Shown: piece after piece, positions 17,655 to 26,660 of the stretch
Layout of the letters: each line of letters begins with the position of its first letter
How positions within the stretch are numbered: the first letter of the stretch is position 1
Assembly: GCF_900120195.1 (NCBI RefSeq)
Contig: NZ_LT635539.1
Span: forward strand, 1,748,649-1,812,648
Source of the DNA: Blautia sp. Marseille-P3087
GTDB taxonomy: Bacteria > Bacillota > Clostridia > Lachnospirales > Lachnospiraceae
Length of the DNA: 64,000 bases
Direction of reading: 5' to 3'
Notes under the pieces: generated by a model
Told to the model about the DNA's origin: nothing
Databases searched by the model: none
Seen by the model: only the letters and a program-made list of their open reading frames with translations
Program-made: the position numbers and the translations under genes

Positions 17655-17685
17655 TTTATACAGCTTCCATAAGGTGGAAGGTCAA
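17655..17685 (-). promoter_or_regulatory. MerR-type promoter with 19-bp spacer and central dyad
   Basis: On the minus strand TTGACC (17680-17685) and TATAAA (17655-17660) are separated by 19 bp, longer than the usual 17. The dyad CTTCCA-N5-TGGAAG (17664-17680) fills the spacer. This is the classic arrangement in which a MerR protein twists the DNA to activate transcription. Confidence 0.88.
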
Positions 17686-17728
17686 GTATTTTTTCAAATT
17701 TCTTTACTTTTATATGTCCATGCCGCTT

Positions 17729-19051
17729 TTACAAAGAACCCTGCTGTCTGTCACTCTTTAATATCATAACAATGGATGCCAGCAGAAGAAACATCGGATA
17801 ATAAAGCTTCGGCATGATCTGGAAAGCGGAAATGTCGCCGCCCAGCTCATTGACCGCTGAGATTGCCACGAGCATCTGTGCTCCATATGGAATGATTCCC
17901 TGAAAGATGCAGGAAAATGTGTCAAGGATTGATGCAGTCTTTCGTGGTGTAATGCCATACTCCTGTGCCATTTCTTTCGCGATTGGATTTGCCATCACAA
18001 TTGCAACTGTGTTGTTTGCCGTCGCAATATCCATCGCACCAACCAGAAGTCCCATGCCAAGCTGCCCGCCTTTTTTGCCTCGAAAAATCTTGTGAATCCA
18101 TCCAAGCAGCGCATCAAATCCACCATATTCACGAATCAGAGCACACATAGCCGCAACCAGAATTGCCACCATACATGTCTCAAACATTCCGGATACACCA
18201 GAACCCATGTTTGTCAGAAGTTCCACCGGTGTGATATGGCCTCCGGCAAGCATAATGACTGCACCCGACACAATACCGGTCAAAAGAACCACAAACACAT
18301 TGATCCCGACAATTCCCCCGATCAGCACCAGTACATACGGAAGCACCTGAAGCAGATGATAAGACTGTGTAACATGTCCTTTAATTTCTGTATGAAAGGA
18401 AAGAATGAAAATCACGGCCAGGGTTACGACTGCCGCAGGAAATGCGATCCAGAAATTCTCCCGGAATTTATCTTTCATCTCACATCCCTGTCCGTTGCAT
18501 GCCGCAATCGTCGTATCCGAGATAAACGACAGGTTATCTCCAAACATTGCTCCGCCTATGACCGATGCCACACAAAATGCAAGATCAAAACCGGATGCTT
18601 TTGAGACTGCTGCCGCAATCGGTACAAGCAAAGTGATCGTTCCTACGGAAGTTCCCATTGCCACAGAGACAAAACAAGCCACGACAAATAATACCGCCAC
18701 GGAGAATCTTGCCGGAATCAGTGTCAACATACAATATGCCACACTTTCCGCACTGCTTCTTCCTACTACACCGACAAAAGAGCCGGCTGCAAGAAAAATC
18801 AGAAGCATTGTGATGATATTTTTGTCCCCGACACCACGTGCCATAAGCTCCAGTTTTTTATCAAAATCTACTTTTCGATTCTGCAGACATGCGACCAGAA
18901 TTGCCGCAAGAAACGCAACAACGATCGGTACATTATAAAATCCCATCGGAATTTTCATTACATATTCAAATAAAATACCCAGTCCAAGATACAATACAAG
19001 AAATACCCCTATCGGCAGAAGTGCAATGGCATTGCCTTTTTCTTTCTTCAT
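17729..19051 (-). CDS. Na+/H+ antiporter NhaC family protein
   Basis: A 440-residue membrane protein with about eleven to twelve segments. The stretch G-D-N-L-S-F-I-S-D-T-T-I-A-A near residue 160-175 and the A-T-A-N-N-T-V-A-I-V motif are family hallmarks. It probably exchanges external protons or organic ions for Na+. The ATG at 19051 is chosen because GGAGAAGG precedes it; the longer frame would overlap the SMR gene at 19102. It may be co-transcribed with the glycan operon upstream, 50 bp away. Confidence 0.9.
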   Translation of the reverse strand: MKKEKGNAIALLPIGVFLVLYLGLGILFEYVMKIPMGFYNVPIVVAFLAAILVACLQNRKVDFDKKLELMARGVGDKNIITMLLIFLAAGSFVGVVGRSSAESVAYCMLTLIPARFSVAVLFVVACFVSVAMGTSVGTITLLVPIAAAVSKASGFDLAFCVASVIGGAMFGDNLSFISDTTIAACNGQGCEMKDKFRENFWIAFPAAVVTLAVIFILSFHTEIKGHVTQSYHLLQVLPYVLVLIGGIVGINVFVVLLTGIVSGAVIMLAGGHITPVELLTNMGSGVSGMFETCMVAILVAAMCALIREYGGFDALLGWIHKIFRGKKGGQLGMGLLVGAMDIATANNTVAIVMANPIAKEMAQEYGITPRKTASILDTFSCIFQGIIPYGAQMLVAISAVNELGGDISAFQIMPKLYYPMFLLLASIVMILKSDRQQGSL

Positions 19052-19101
19052 TATCAAAATCCCTTCTCCATTTATTAAATATAGTAAAAAAAATGGGAAG
19101 G

Positions 19102-19440
19102 CTAAGCTTCCCACATAGAAACACAAACCGCACCAATCAGTATTAAAATCACACCCGCTATTTTCCTTTTTGTGATTTTTTCTTTCAGGATTAAATATGC
19201 CAGTACCATCGTCCATATATATGTCAGCGAAGTTAATGGCAAAACCACTGAATAATCCAGCCATTTCAGTACCCAGATATTGATCACCGCTGACAGAAGA
19301 TATAAGAAGCCACCCACATAAAGGTTTATATTTTTAAGCATAGCTATAATGCCTGCTTCTCCTGAAGCTCTTTTTAAAAATAAAGAAGCGACAGATCCAA
19401 GCAGCGTCATAACAAGAAGTTCTCCAAAATAAATCATCAT
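19102..19440 (-). CDS. SMR/EamA-type four-helix membrane protein, second of a pair
   Basis: A 112-residue protein with four hydrophobic helices, close in shape to EmrE and to the ArnE/ArnF flippase subunits. It has the L-P-L-T-S-L-T-Y-I-W stretch and the L-K-E-K-I-T-K-R-K-I-A-G loop common to this group. Its start overlaps the stop of its partner by 4 bp. Paired SMR proteins usually form antiparallel heterodimers. Next to a dolichol-phosphate-mannose-synthase-like enzyme, a role in flipping an undecaprenyl-phosphate-linked sugar is more likely than drug efflux; this is inference. Confidence 0.82.
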   Translation of the reverse strand: MMIYFGELLVMTLLGSVASLFLKRASGEAGIIAMLKNINLYVGGFLYLLSAVINIWVLKWLDYSVVLPLTSLTYIWTMVLAYLILKEKITKRKIAGVILILIGAVCVSMWEA

Positions 19441-19778
19441 TCCTCGTCACCTCCTGCTATCAGTATGACACCCGCAATAATGATCAGGACACCTATACTC
19501 TTTAATAATGTAATTTGTTCTTTCAGAACTGCCGCTGCCAGAAATATACTGAGTACATAATTCAGACTTAACATCGGCTGAAGTACGGAAAGTTTTCCAT
19601 ATTTATAGGCAATGATCATAACCAGTGCTCCCACTCCATAGAAGCAGAAGCCAGCCAGCATTACTATGATTCCCTGCGCAGCGGAAAGCTTCCATAATAA
19701 CTGTCCAACACAGACACATATAGAAGAAACCAGCATCAATAAGATGCCTTTTTTATTTTTTTGAAATGATTCCAACAT
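19437..19778 (-). CDS. SMR/EamA-type four-helix membrane protein, first of a pair
   Basis: A 113-residue protein with four helices, related to but distinct from the downstream partner. It lacks the conserved helix-1 Glu of drug-exporting SMR proteins: the first helix reads L-M-L-V-S-S-I-C-V-C-V-G-Q-L-L-W-K. The helix-3 stretch L-Q-P-M-L-S-L-N-Y resembles ArnF-type flippase subunits. It lies 9 bp after the glycosyltransferase gene. Confidence 0.82.
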   Translation of the reverse strand: MLESFQKNKKGILLMLVSSICVCVGQLLWKLSAAQGIIVMLAGFCFYGVGALVMIIAYKYGKLSVLQPMLSLNYVLSIFLAAAVLKEQITLLKSIGVLIIIAGVILIAGGDEE

Positions 19779-19787
19779 TTATCTCAT

Positions 19788-20588
19788 CTACCTCTGTTTC
19801 GGATTATATGCCCCTCTGGCATTCTTAAGCAAAATTGACATCAATTCTGAATTGCCTTTAAAAAAGCTGATTTTTGTAGGTGTTTTTCCGGTTTTCGGAT
19901 ATGCCCTTTTTACCGGAATCTCACAGGCTTTGTATCCAATCTGGGTTGCTCTGACAGAAAGATATGCCAAAAGTTCATAAGTCATAAAAACATCACGTAA
20001 TGGCTGCACTCTCTCATCTGTTAAATATCTTCTTGAATATGCTCTGTACGCATTTGTTGTATCTGTAAAGCGCTGATGCGCTGTCAGTGAAATGATCGGA
20101 GCATGAATCAGTTTGACCGATACCGTTCTGATAAACGGGGTATTAATTGCTTTTCCGCCTTTAATAAAACGAGAACCCTGAATCAGATCATAGCCTTCTT
20201 TCAGCTTTTCAATGAAATTGGGTACATCTTCAATACTATCCTTATTATTACCATCAATTGTAATAATACCTTCATACCCACGCTGCAAAGCCCACCATAT
20301 GCCCATTCGAAGCTGAGCGCCCTGTTTGCCGACATCCTGTTTGACCAGAAGAGTATTTACCTGCAGACTCTTAAGTTTAGATTCTTCTGTACAACCATCA
20401 GAAGAACCTCCATCACATATTACGATATCTGCATATTCAGAAACTTTATACTTTGCAGCACGCTGCAGTTCTTTTTTTATACGTTCACCTTCGTTGATGA
20501 TCGGTATTAAGACAACATAATCTTTTTTTCTTTTTTCATATTCGAAGCACTCAAATTTAGGCACCCCTGGCTGTTTTTCATAAATCAT
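19788..20588 (-). CDS. Glycosyltransferase family 2, polyprenyl-phosphate sugar synthase-like
   Basis: A 266-residue cytosolic GT-A enzyme without transmembrane helices. The nucleotide-sugar site has V-L-I-P-I-I-N-E-G near residue 26, I-C-D-G-G-S-S-D-G, and a T-I-D-G-N-N-K-D-S metal site. The stretch Q-G-S-R-F and a following T-D-T-T-N-A-Y-R motif are those of dolichol/undecaprenyl-phosphate mannosyltransferases. It overlaps the isomerase gene by 4 bp and is followed by the SMR pair. It probably charges undecaprenyl phosphate with a sugar; the donor is unknown. Confidence 0.88.
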   Translation of the reverse strand: MIYEKQPGVPKFECFEYEKRKKDYVVLIPIINEGERIKKELQRAAKYKVSEYADIVICDGGSSDGCTEESKLKSLQVNTLLVKQDVGKQGAQLRMGIWWALQRGYEGIITIDGNNKDSIEDVPNFIEKLKEGYDLIQGSRFIKGGKAINTPFIRTVSVKLIHAPIISLTAHQRFTDTTNAYRAYSRRYLTDERVQPLRDVFMTYELLAYLSVRATQIGYKACEIPVKRAYPKTGKTPTKISFFKGNSELMSILLKNARGAYNPKQR

Positions 20589-21373
20589 GAAAAAATCTCC
20601 TTCACATATTTCATTTTTTCTTCTAATAAATATATGTCATCTACTTTTCCCATCTCAATGGAAACAAAACCCTGATAATTCTCTTTCACTAAAATATCTC
20701 TTAATTCAGAATGAAGCTTTCTTTCCTCGACCGGTTTTAAGCCTGGCTCACTGATATGTACATGGTTAATGATAGAAACTTTTCCTATCAGTTCTGACAG
20801 ATTCTCCCTATTCTGAATAACTGTTCCCAGATCTAAATTCAACTTAAATCCATCCGATCCGACCTGTTCAATCAACTCTATTGCAGATACTGTGTCATTA
20901 ATAAAATTGGTATTGTATATTGGAGGGTTTGCCTCCATACCAATTGTTGTTCCCCTGCTGGCTGCATAATCTCCTATAGTTCTGAAAAAATCAGTTGCTA
21001 CGTCAGGATCATACTCTCCCTCAATATTTCTGTTTCTCGGACAGCCAAACACCAGATTACCACAGCCGATTGCTGCTGCAAAATCGATTGCTTTTTTTGT
21101 ATATTCTGTCAGTGCCTCTCTGTCCTCCGGTGAATGGAAGATTTTTTCCTGTCTGCCATACCAGATAGACTGCATGGATGGAACGCAAAAGCCATACTCT
21201 TTTTTCAGGCTTTCGCTCCACTTTTTTGCATCTTCTGATTTGTCATACGGACTTTCAGGGAATATTCTGGTCGGCGCTATCTCCAATCCCCGAAAATCCA
21301 GTTTCTTCATTATTTTATAAATCTGTTCGTCAGACTCACTGACCCATCCGATATTTGAAATTGAAAGTCTCAT
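20585..21373 (-). CDS. Sugar phosphate isomerase/epimerase (xylose-isomerase-like TIM barrel)
   Basis: A 262-residue protein of the AP-endonuclease-2/xylose-isomerase-like barrel family. Metal ligands expected for the fold are visible: G-M-E-A-N near residue 147, L-D-L-G-T, H-V-H-I-S-E-P and the terminal V-S-I-E-M-G. It starts M-R-L-S-I-S-N-I-G-W. These enzymes isomerise or epimerise sugars. In this operon it may make the sugar precursor used by the glycosyltransferases. It overlaps both neighbours by 4 bp, so it is part of the same unit. Confidence 0.82.
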   Translation of the reverse strand: MRLSISNIGWVSESDEQIYKIMKKLDFRGLEIAPTRIFPESPYDKSEDAKKWSESLKKEYGFCVPSMQSIWYGRQEKIFHSPEDREALTEYTKKAIDFAAAIGCGNLVFGCPRNRNIEGEYDPDVATDFFRTIGDYAASRGTTIGMEANPPIYNTNFINDTVSAIELIEQVGSDGFKLNLDLGTVIQNRENLSELIGKVSIINHVHISEPGLKPVEERKLHSELRDILVKENYQGFVSIEMGKVDDIYLLEEKMKYVKEIFS

Positions 21374-23505
21374 TTATAATTTTTTTCCTTTGCCGATTTG
21401 AATGCCTGTACAATTTTGTTCACAATAATATAAAAACAAATCTGGATGAATCCAAAATACCATAAAACATAATTCATATGTGTATGTATATATGAATGTG
21501 ACTTAGCAAGAATAAACCATGATTCTGCAGTCAGGAAAAAGATAATATACATCGCAAATAACTCAACATTCAGATGTTTATTCCTTGCCTCTGCCCCAAA
21601 TATACAAAGTGGGATTACGCAAAGTATCGGGAACAGATTACCTCCGATTCCTGTAATTACTTCTGTAGAGAAATGGAAATACTGACAAAATACAGTCCAG
21701 ACTGAAGCATTAAACGAATCCCAGTAAGATGTAGCAAATTCATTTAAATCTCCTCCTACGGTTCTTCTGAGGACATCATGCTCAAATATGCTTTTGATTC
21801 CTGCAATCAGATCACCATTTCCTCTTAATGGAGCATGCATACATATAGCTGTCGCAAAACCACACACAGCAACGATTCCAATTATTAAAATCGTCCGTAC
21901 TTCCAGTTTAATTTTATCTTTGTCTTTATCTGCTACTGCCTTTACAAGATCCGCAAGCAAAAATGCAATAAGCCCCATCATGATCACAGAAATATATTCA
22001 TATCCACAAAGGCACTTTGCGGTAATTGCAATATATGCCATGACATAGCTTGCGATTCTGCATTTTCTGCTTGAAATCTTCCATGCGCAGAATATTCCGA
22101 CTGCCATAGGAATGAACCAGGTAAACTCTACCCAATACAAATTTCTCGCAAAATTTATGATCCACGGCGACAGCCAGAACGTTACAAAGAAACAAACTGC
22201 CAATATTTCATTATATTTTTTTGCAAGTAATACAACTATCACAGCAAATACAAATGCTGTAATGACACAACATAACAGGTTCAGATTTGAAACTATTCCT
22301 CTGTTTCCGATCAGGCGTGCCAAATGTTTAAACACTTTTCCCTGAAGTCCATACTGGCTTGTATATGCCTGAAGCAGACTTTTGTGGAACTGCTCTCCTT
22401 TGGCATTTAAGAAAATGGCATTGTCTAACGAACCATTCTTTCCATAGGATATTCTCTCGCCATCTAATTTCATTATGATATTGGTTCCGTCATCTGAAAT
22501 ATCAATAATTTCTCTTTTAGAACCGTCCGCAAACTGTATCCAGTTTCCGGCTGTTGCAACTTCCAGACTATACGGATTCATAGTCACTTTTATCGCGCAC
22601 TCTGTCCGCGAATAACCATTATACCAGTCATCATCTGTTATATAGTTGTCTGTTCGAGAATTTCTCAGCCAGCCTTTTAAATTGCAATATCCTCCTAATC
22701 CAAATCCTGCGTCGGATTCATTTCTGAAATATTCTCCATCTTTATCTGCATATATCATTCCCAATACCAGTGATTCACTGTTCGCCTGGAATCCTTCGTA
22801 TTTCTTGTTTTCACTATCTATAGAATTATACTCGTAATTCCATGCAAGAACAGTAGTCATAAACAATATAACAGCTGCAATTCCAAAACATTTCTTCCCT
22901 TTAATATCAAATGTTTTGTATGCTAAAAACAGCCATAAAGCTATCAAAAACATACAGATCAGAGCTTTATTTTGAAATGTAAATGTGGAGTGCTTATATG
23001 CAAATGATATGAGTGCGTCACCCTCGACATTTTCCGCCGGCAGATATGACCTTTTCACTTTCTGTAAATGCGGAGTTACCTCACAGTTTTCTGCTGAAAC
23101 AGTCAGTTTGTATTTTTGACCCTGCTTAAGATCTGCCGATGTATAAACTTTGTACCAGGAATCTCCTCTCACAGTACTCAGATCAATAAGAACGGTGTCT
23201 TTTGTATTCCCCTTCTCATCTGCAATATTTACCTTGATCTCTCCTGAATTTTTAGACGGCTGGTTTTTAAAATATAATTCAATTCCGGTCATATACGGTT
23301 TTTTCGGTGAAAAAACCATATCATAATCTTGATCTGCAAGATCTATTTCTCCCTGATAATCGCTTTCTAAAATCTGACTTAAATCTACTTCTTCTCTGAA
23401 ATAGCCGGTTCTGAATATGTCCATTGGTCCCATCAGTATCATATACAAAATTATTATTACTGAGGCAAGCCAGAAAAATGTTTTTTTCTTATTTATCTTT
23501 TTCAT
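21370..23505 (-). CDS. Large polytopic membrane protein, putative GT-C-type glycosyltransferase
   Basis: A 711-residue protein. Residues 1-25 form a membrane anchor; residues 30-180 look like an exported beta-rich domain; from about 185 on there are about eleven to twelve hydrophobic segments, with a second soluble loop at about 235-370 between the second helix and the rest. The pattern resembles membrane glycosyltransferases that use lipid-linked donors, but I see no decisive catalytic motif. Its start overlaps the SDR gene by 17 bp. It is the natural candidate to accept flipped sugar and modify an outer-surface polymer. A polymerase or a sensor are alternatives. Confidence 0.6.
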   Translation of the reverse strand: MKKINKKKTFFWLASVIIILYMILMGPMDIFRTGYFREEVDLSQILESDYQGEIDLADQDYDMVFSPKKPYMTGIELYFKNQPSKNSGEIKVNIADEKGNTKDTVLIDLSTVRGDSWYKVYTSADLKQGQKYKLTVSAENCEVTPHLQKVKRSYLPAENVEGDALISFAYKHSTFTFQNKALICMFLIALWLFLAYKTFDIKGKKCFGIAAVILFMTTVLAWNYEYNSIDSENKKYEGFQANSESLVLGMIYADKDGEYFRNESDAGFGLGGYCNLKGWLRNSRTDNYITDDDWYNGYSRTECAIKVTMNPYSLEVATAGNWIQFADGSKREIIDISDDGTNIIMKLDGERISYGKNGSLDNAIFLNAKGEQFHKSLLQAYTSQYGLQGKVFKHLARLIGNRGIVSNLNLLCCVITAFVFAVIVVLLAKKYNEILAVCFFVTFWLSPWIINFARNLYWVEFTWFIPMAVGIFCAWKISSRKCRIASYVMAYIAITAKCLCGYEYISVIMMGLIAFLLADLVKAVADKDKDKIKLEVRTILIIGIVAVCGFATAICMHAPLRGNGDLIAGIKSIFEHDVLRRTVGGDLNEFATSYWDSFNASVWTVFCQYFHFSTEVITGIGGNLFPILCVIPLCIFGAEARNKHLNVELFAMYIIFFLTAESWFILAKSHSYIHTHMNYVLWYFGFIQICFYIIVNKIVQAFKSAKEKNYK

Positions 23506-24418
23506 CTGCGTTTATAAATTCCTTTATCTCTTCTAATTCAGCTTCTTTTGTTTCAATATAATGACCGTTTCCACCAAAAGCCTCTGCATGAACAGTTCTG
23601 TAATCATAATTCGCAGGTACAGCATTGAGTTCATTTTTGAATTCTTCTCCGGTCAGATACTGATATAATTCTCCTGCGGAAAGCGGTTCCGTTGCCGGAT
23701 GCCACAGCGTAATGTTATTCTTAAGTGCAATCTGAATATCATTCCAAAGCCTTCCAAGATTATAAAACTGATAGATGCTCCGGCTGTCTGTAAAATTGAG
23801 TGCTGAAAAGCCAAGTTTTCTGAACTTCTCTTTTAATAATTCTCTGTCCTGCTCTGAAACTGCGACTTTATAGAAACCATTATCCTGCAGACTATAATAT
23901 TTTTTTAAATCCGAATCCTTTTCTGATAGCTCTCTGAATTTGGACTCTTTAAGCATAAACGGAATTACATTTATGTAATCATAGATGAAGTTCTTTTTTA
24001 TGTTCTTTCCAAAAAGTCCCGGAAGTCGGATAATCAATGCATCCGGATATTTTTCTCTTACCCATAACTCCAGTTGATAGCGGTTAAAACCGTACGCATG
24101 AAGATCTTCCGTATCAATCTCTGAATTTTCGTCCACACCTACCGGTGTCTTAAACACATCGATTGTAGAAATCAATACAAGCTTCTTTGGGTTTATCTTT
24201 GTAATATTATCCTCAGCCTGTTTTATCAGCTCCATATCCTTTTCAGGTGCATTGTTTGCCAGATATTTTTCCGCTCTGAGTCCGGCATATATCAACAGAT
24301 CAGGATTTGTCCCGTATGCTTCCTCTATATTCTTTGAGTTATATGCTCCATCAAAAGAGCCTGCTGCATATATATTACTTCCAACAAACCCTGTATAACC
24401 AACAAGTGTCGTTTTCAT
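23489..24418 (-). CDS. NAD-dependent epimerase/dehydratase-family (extended SDR) protein
   Basis: A 309-residue protein with an N-terminal G-Y-T-G-F-V-G-S nucleotide loop and the I-S-T-I-D-V-F strand of extended SDRs. The active-site segment reads Y-G-F-N-R, so the usual Lys of Y-x3-K is Arg. This may alter or weaken catalysis. A long C-terminal part follows R-L-P-G-L-F-G-K-N. It lies 13 bp after the GT2 gene and probably acts on a nucleotide sugar or a protein-bound glycan. Confidence 0.78.
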   Translation of the reverse strand: MKTTLVGYTGFVGSNIYAAGSFDGAYNSKNIEEAYGTNPDLLIYAGLRAEKYLANNAPEKDMELIKQAEDNITKINPKKLVLISTIDVFKTPVGVDENSEIDTEDLHAYGFNRYQLELWVREKYPDALIIRLPGLFGKNIKKNFIYDYINVIPFMLKESKFRELSEKDSDLKKYYSLQDNGFYKVAVSEQDRELLKEKFRKLGFSALNFTDSRSIYQFYNLGRLWNDIQIALKNNITLWHPATEPLSAGELYQYLTGEEFKNELNAVPANYDYRTVHAEAFGGNGHYIETKEAELEEIKEFINADEKDK

Positions 24419-24431
24419 TATAATTCCCCTT

Positions 24432-25373
24432 TTACTTTGTTAATTTTTCTATGCTTTCAAAATTGTACTGTTTTCTTTTGAATACGAGGTCTACTAAAAG
24501 TTGTAAATATTTGATAATTACTGTTAAAATTCCAAACAGCGCAAAGAAAGCAACCGAAAGAAACAGGATCGTGGTTGTCCATCCAGCGACAGGAGTCGAA
24601 GTTGCATAAATTGTAATAGAATATATGATCATAAATACAGACATGATCATCATAAGTACTGTCATTAATTTTGAAAAAGAATATCCCACTTCTGTAAACA
24701 AAAGAAGTGAATCAACTGCAAGATCTGTTCGGAAGTTTTCTTCTTTTCTGTCTGTTTCGCGATCAACTGTATTCACAACTGTATATTTCACATTTGCAGT
24801 CTTCAGTCCGCAGTTTGCATACACAGCTTTCCTGTAAGGAATCGTCTTATTCATTGCATCAACACGGTTTAAGACCCTGCGGCTCAGCACTCTGAAGCTT
24901 TCTGTCGTCATCTTGTATGAAAGATTTGTATACCGGTCAAAGACCTTATAAAAAATCTTAGAAGAAAACTTTTCTTTTCGGTCTGCGGAAGCACTTACAA
25001 TATCAAATCCTGTAAGTGATTTTCTGTAAATTTCCATTATCATATCTGGATTAAAATCAAGAATTGTATTATCAAACTCAAAAACAAAATCTCCGATTGA
25101 CATATCAATTCCTGCATTCATAGACAGTTCAAGTCCATGAAAATAGCTCATATTTACAACAGAAACACTCGTAATACTTGCTTTCTCACTTGTTTCCTTT
25201 ATTTTTTGCAGTGAACTGTCATCTGATGAATCATTTACACAGATAATTTCAGAATGTTCAAAGTTATTTTCCATTATCTCAATAATGGTACTTAAAAAAC
25301 GGGTTATCCTGTTCTCTGCATTATGTACATATATTACCGCAGATGCAAAATTCTTCTCTTTATTCGCCATCAC
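24432..25373 (-). CDS. Glycosyltransferase family 2 with two C-terminal transmembrane helices (GtrB-like)
   Basis: A 313-residue protein with a GT-A domain (A-V-I-Y-V-H-N-A-E near residue 12, C-V-N-D-S-S-D-D-S, F-E-F-D-N-T in place of the D-x-D motif) followed by two helices at about 235-290. This is the layout of bactoprenol glucosyltransferases. The diverged metal site (D-N-T) departs from the classical D-x-D. It overlaps the FAD oxidoreductase gene by 14 bp. It probably makes a second polyprenyl-phosphate sugar. Confidence 0.82.
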   Translation of the reverse strand: MMANKEKNFASAVIYVHNAENRITRFLSTIIEIMENNFEHSEIICVNDSSDDSSLQKIKETSEKASITSVSVVNMSYFHGLELSMNAGIDMSIGDFVFEFDNTILDFNPDMIMEIYRKSLTGFDIVSASADRKEKFSSKIFYKVFDRYTNLSYKMTTESFRVLSRRVLNRVDAMNKTIPYRKAVYANCGLKTANVKYTVVNTVDRETDRKEENFRTDLAVDSLLLFTEVGYSFSKLMTVLMMIMSVFMIIYSITIYATSTPVAGWTTTILFLSVAFFALFGILTVIIKYLQLLVDLVFKRKQYNFESIEKLTK

Positions 25374-26499
25374 TTAACACCTCATCCAAATCGTATACTG
25401 TATTAATTTTTCCTGATAAAACTGCAACAAACGTTGGTTTATCCGAAAATTTTCTTATTACTGTTGGTCTCGAATCATCTATCTCAGAACTCATAAGTAT
25501 TGGTTTCATAGAGAAAAGTGATTTTACATATTCAAATCCATAATCGTCCAACATATATTTTCTTGCCAGATTTGCCATATATGGAAATGCTGTTGCCGGC
25601 TTCGCTGGACAATCATTACAGTTTCCGAGATGGAATGTCGAACAGAAACCATTGCTTTTTTCCTGACAGGCAAATGTAGGTACACCATCATAGCTTGTTG
25701 TATGAGGTGTAAATGTAACTGATGTTAATGAATGATAACCAGTTTTACCAAATGGCATAATTGAAAAGAACGGACCATCCATGACCGTAAATCCGATATT
25801 TTTCAGTTTTTCATTCACATCGCAGAGAATGATTTCACAAAGTTCATATTTGATACCAAACTTCTCATATCCTACCATATCCAAAATCTGATTTGTTCCC
25901 GCATAAGTTGCATTCAATACAAATCCTGACTGATATGCCCCCCCGTCTGCGGTATGTACGACAAATGCGTCTGTATCCTTATCTATACTCCTGATGTCAA
26001 CTCCATACTTAATTTCAACAGAATTCGGATATTTCGCCAGTTCTTCCATGAAATAGTCTTTCAATATCATTGCGTCATATGTGTATTCCCTTGTTCGGAA
26101 TACTCCATCGCACATGCCATCTTTAAAATAATTTCCGGGATGTAACTCTTCACACGGAATGTTTGCTGCCTTGCAGAACTCTTTAAACTGCTTTCCATTT
26201 GACCATGAATACTCTGCTGACGTGGCATATATCTGATCGAATTGCTTATTCACGCAAAAGGCATAATCTTTATTAAATCGTTCAAAATATCCTGCTGATT
26301 TCATAGCTGTAGATATAGATCTCGGATAATGATAACCCTGGTGAACTCGCGCCTGATTAATGTATGTTGCTCTTCTGAACGGGGTCGAATCACATTCCAA
26401 AACAATTACATTCTGTCCTCTTCTACAGCAAAATAACGCTGAATATAAGCCATAAAGTCCAGCCCCAATGATGATTTTATCGTATTTTCTCATTTTCAT
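25360..26499 (-). CDS. FAD-dependent oxidoreductase (DAO-like), first gene of the glycan operon
   Basis: A 379-residue flavoprotein with the FAD-binding motif I-I-I-G-A-G-L-Y-G-L-Y-S near residue 9 and E-C-D at the end of the second strand. A Cys-rich stretch near residue 300 (C-N-D-C-P) is unusual for the family. The overall shape suggests a D-amino-acid-oxidase-like or amine/sugar oxidase fold. It is the promoter-proximal gene of an eight-gene overlapping operon. It may oxidise a sugar or amino group in the pathway; the substrate is unknown. Confidence 0.75.
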   Translation of the reverse strand: MKMRKYDKIIIGAGLYGLYSALFCCRRGQNVIVLECDSTPFRRATYINQARVHQGYHYPRSISTAMKSAGYFERFNKDYAFCVNKQFDQIYATSAEYSWSNGKQFKEFCKAANIPCEELHPGNYFKDGMCDGVFRTREYTYDAMILKDYFMEELAKYPNSVEIKYGVDIRSIDKDTDAFVVHTADGGAYQSGFVLNATYAGTNQILDMVGYEKFGIKYELCEIILCDVNEKLKNIGFTVMDGPFFSIMPFGKTGYHSLTSVTFTPHTTSYDGVPTFACQEKSNGFCSTFHLGNCNDCPAKPATAFPYMANLARKYMLDDYGFEYVKSLFSMKPILMSSEIDDSRPTVIRKFSDKPTFVAVLSGKINTVYDLDEVLSDGE

Positions 26500-26555
26500 C
26501 CCTTCATTAAATCTATGCTTTTTATTTCTTTTTCAAGACATAAGAATCTTATCCT

Positions 26556-26584
26556 ATAATATAATATAACCCCTGACTTTTCAA
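26556..26584 (-). promoter_or_regulatory. Promoter of the glycan operon
   Basis: On the minus strand TTGAAA (26579-26584) and TATTAT (26556-26561) are 17 bp apart, 57 bp upstream of the first ATG. The region is AT-rich, so chance matches are possible. Confidence 0.55.
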
Positions 26585-26622
26585 GTATTTACCAGATTTT
26601 GTGATATTATTTCATCCAACAG

Positions 26623-26652
26623 AAAACCCCCGGAAACCTTACGGTTCCGGGG
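26623..26652 (-). repeat. Orphan copy of the tuf terminator (outermost, copy 0)
   Basis: The hairpin CCCCGGAAACC with GGTTCCGGGG, with TTTT on its minus-strand side, matches the terminator after tuf at 48456-48485. No tuf coding tail remains here: the sequence passes from the conserved ATCTTACG straight into the element left end. It marks the original chromosomal side of the integration site. Confidence 0.85.
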
Positions 26653-26660
26653 TATCTTAC

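Noticed and set aside
19052..19264. N-terminal extension of the antiporter
   Set aside because: It would run into the SMR gene; the ATG at 19051 has a good ribosome-binding site.
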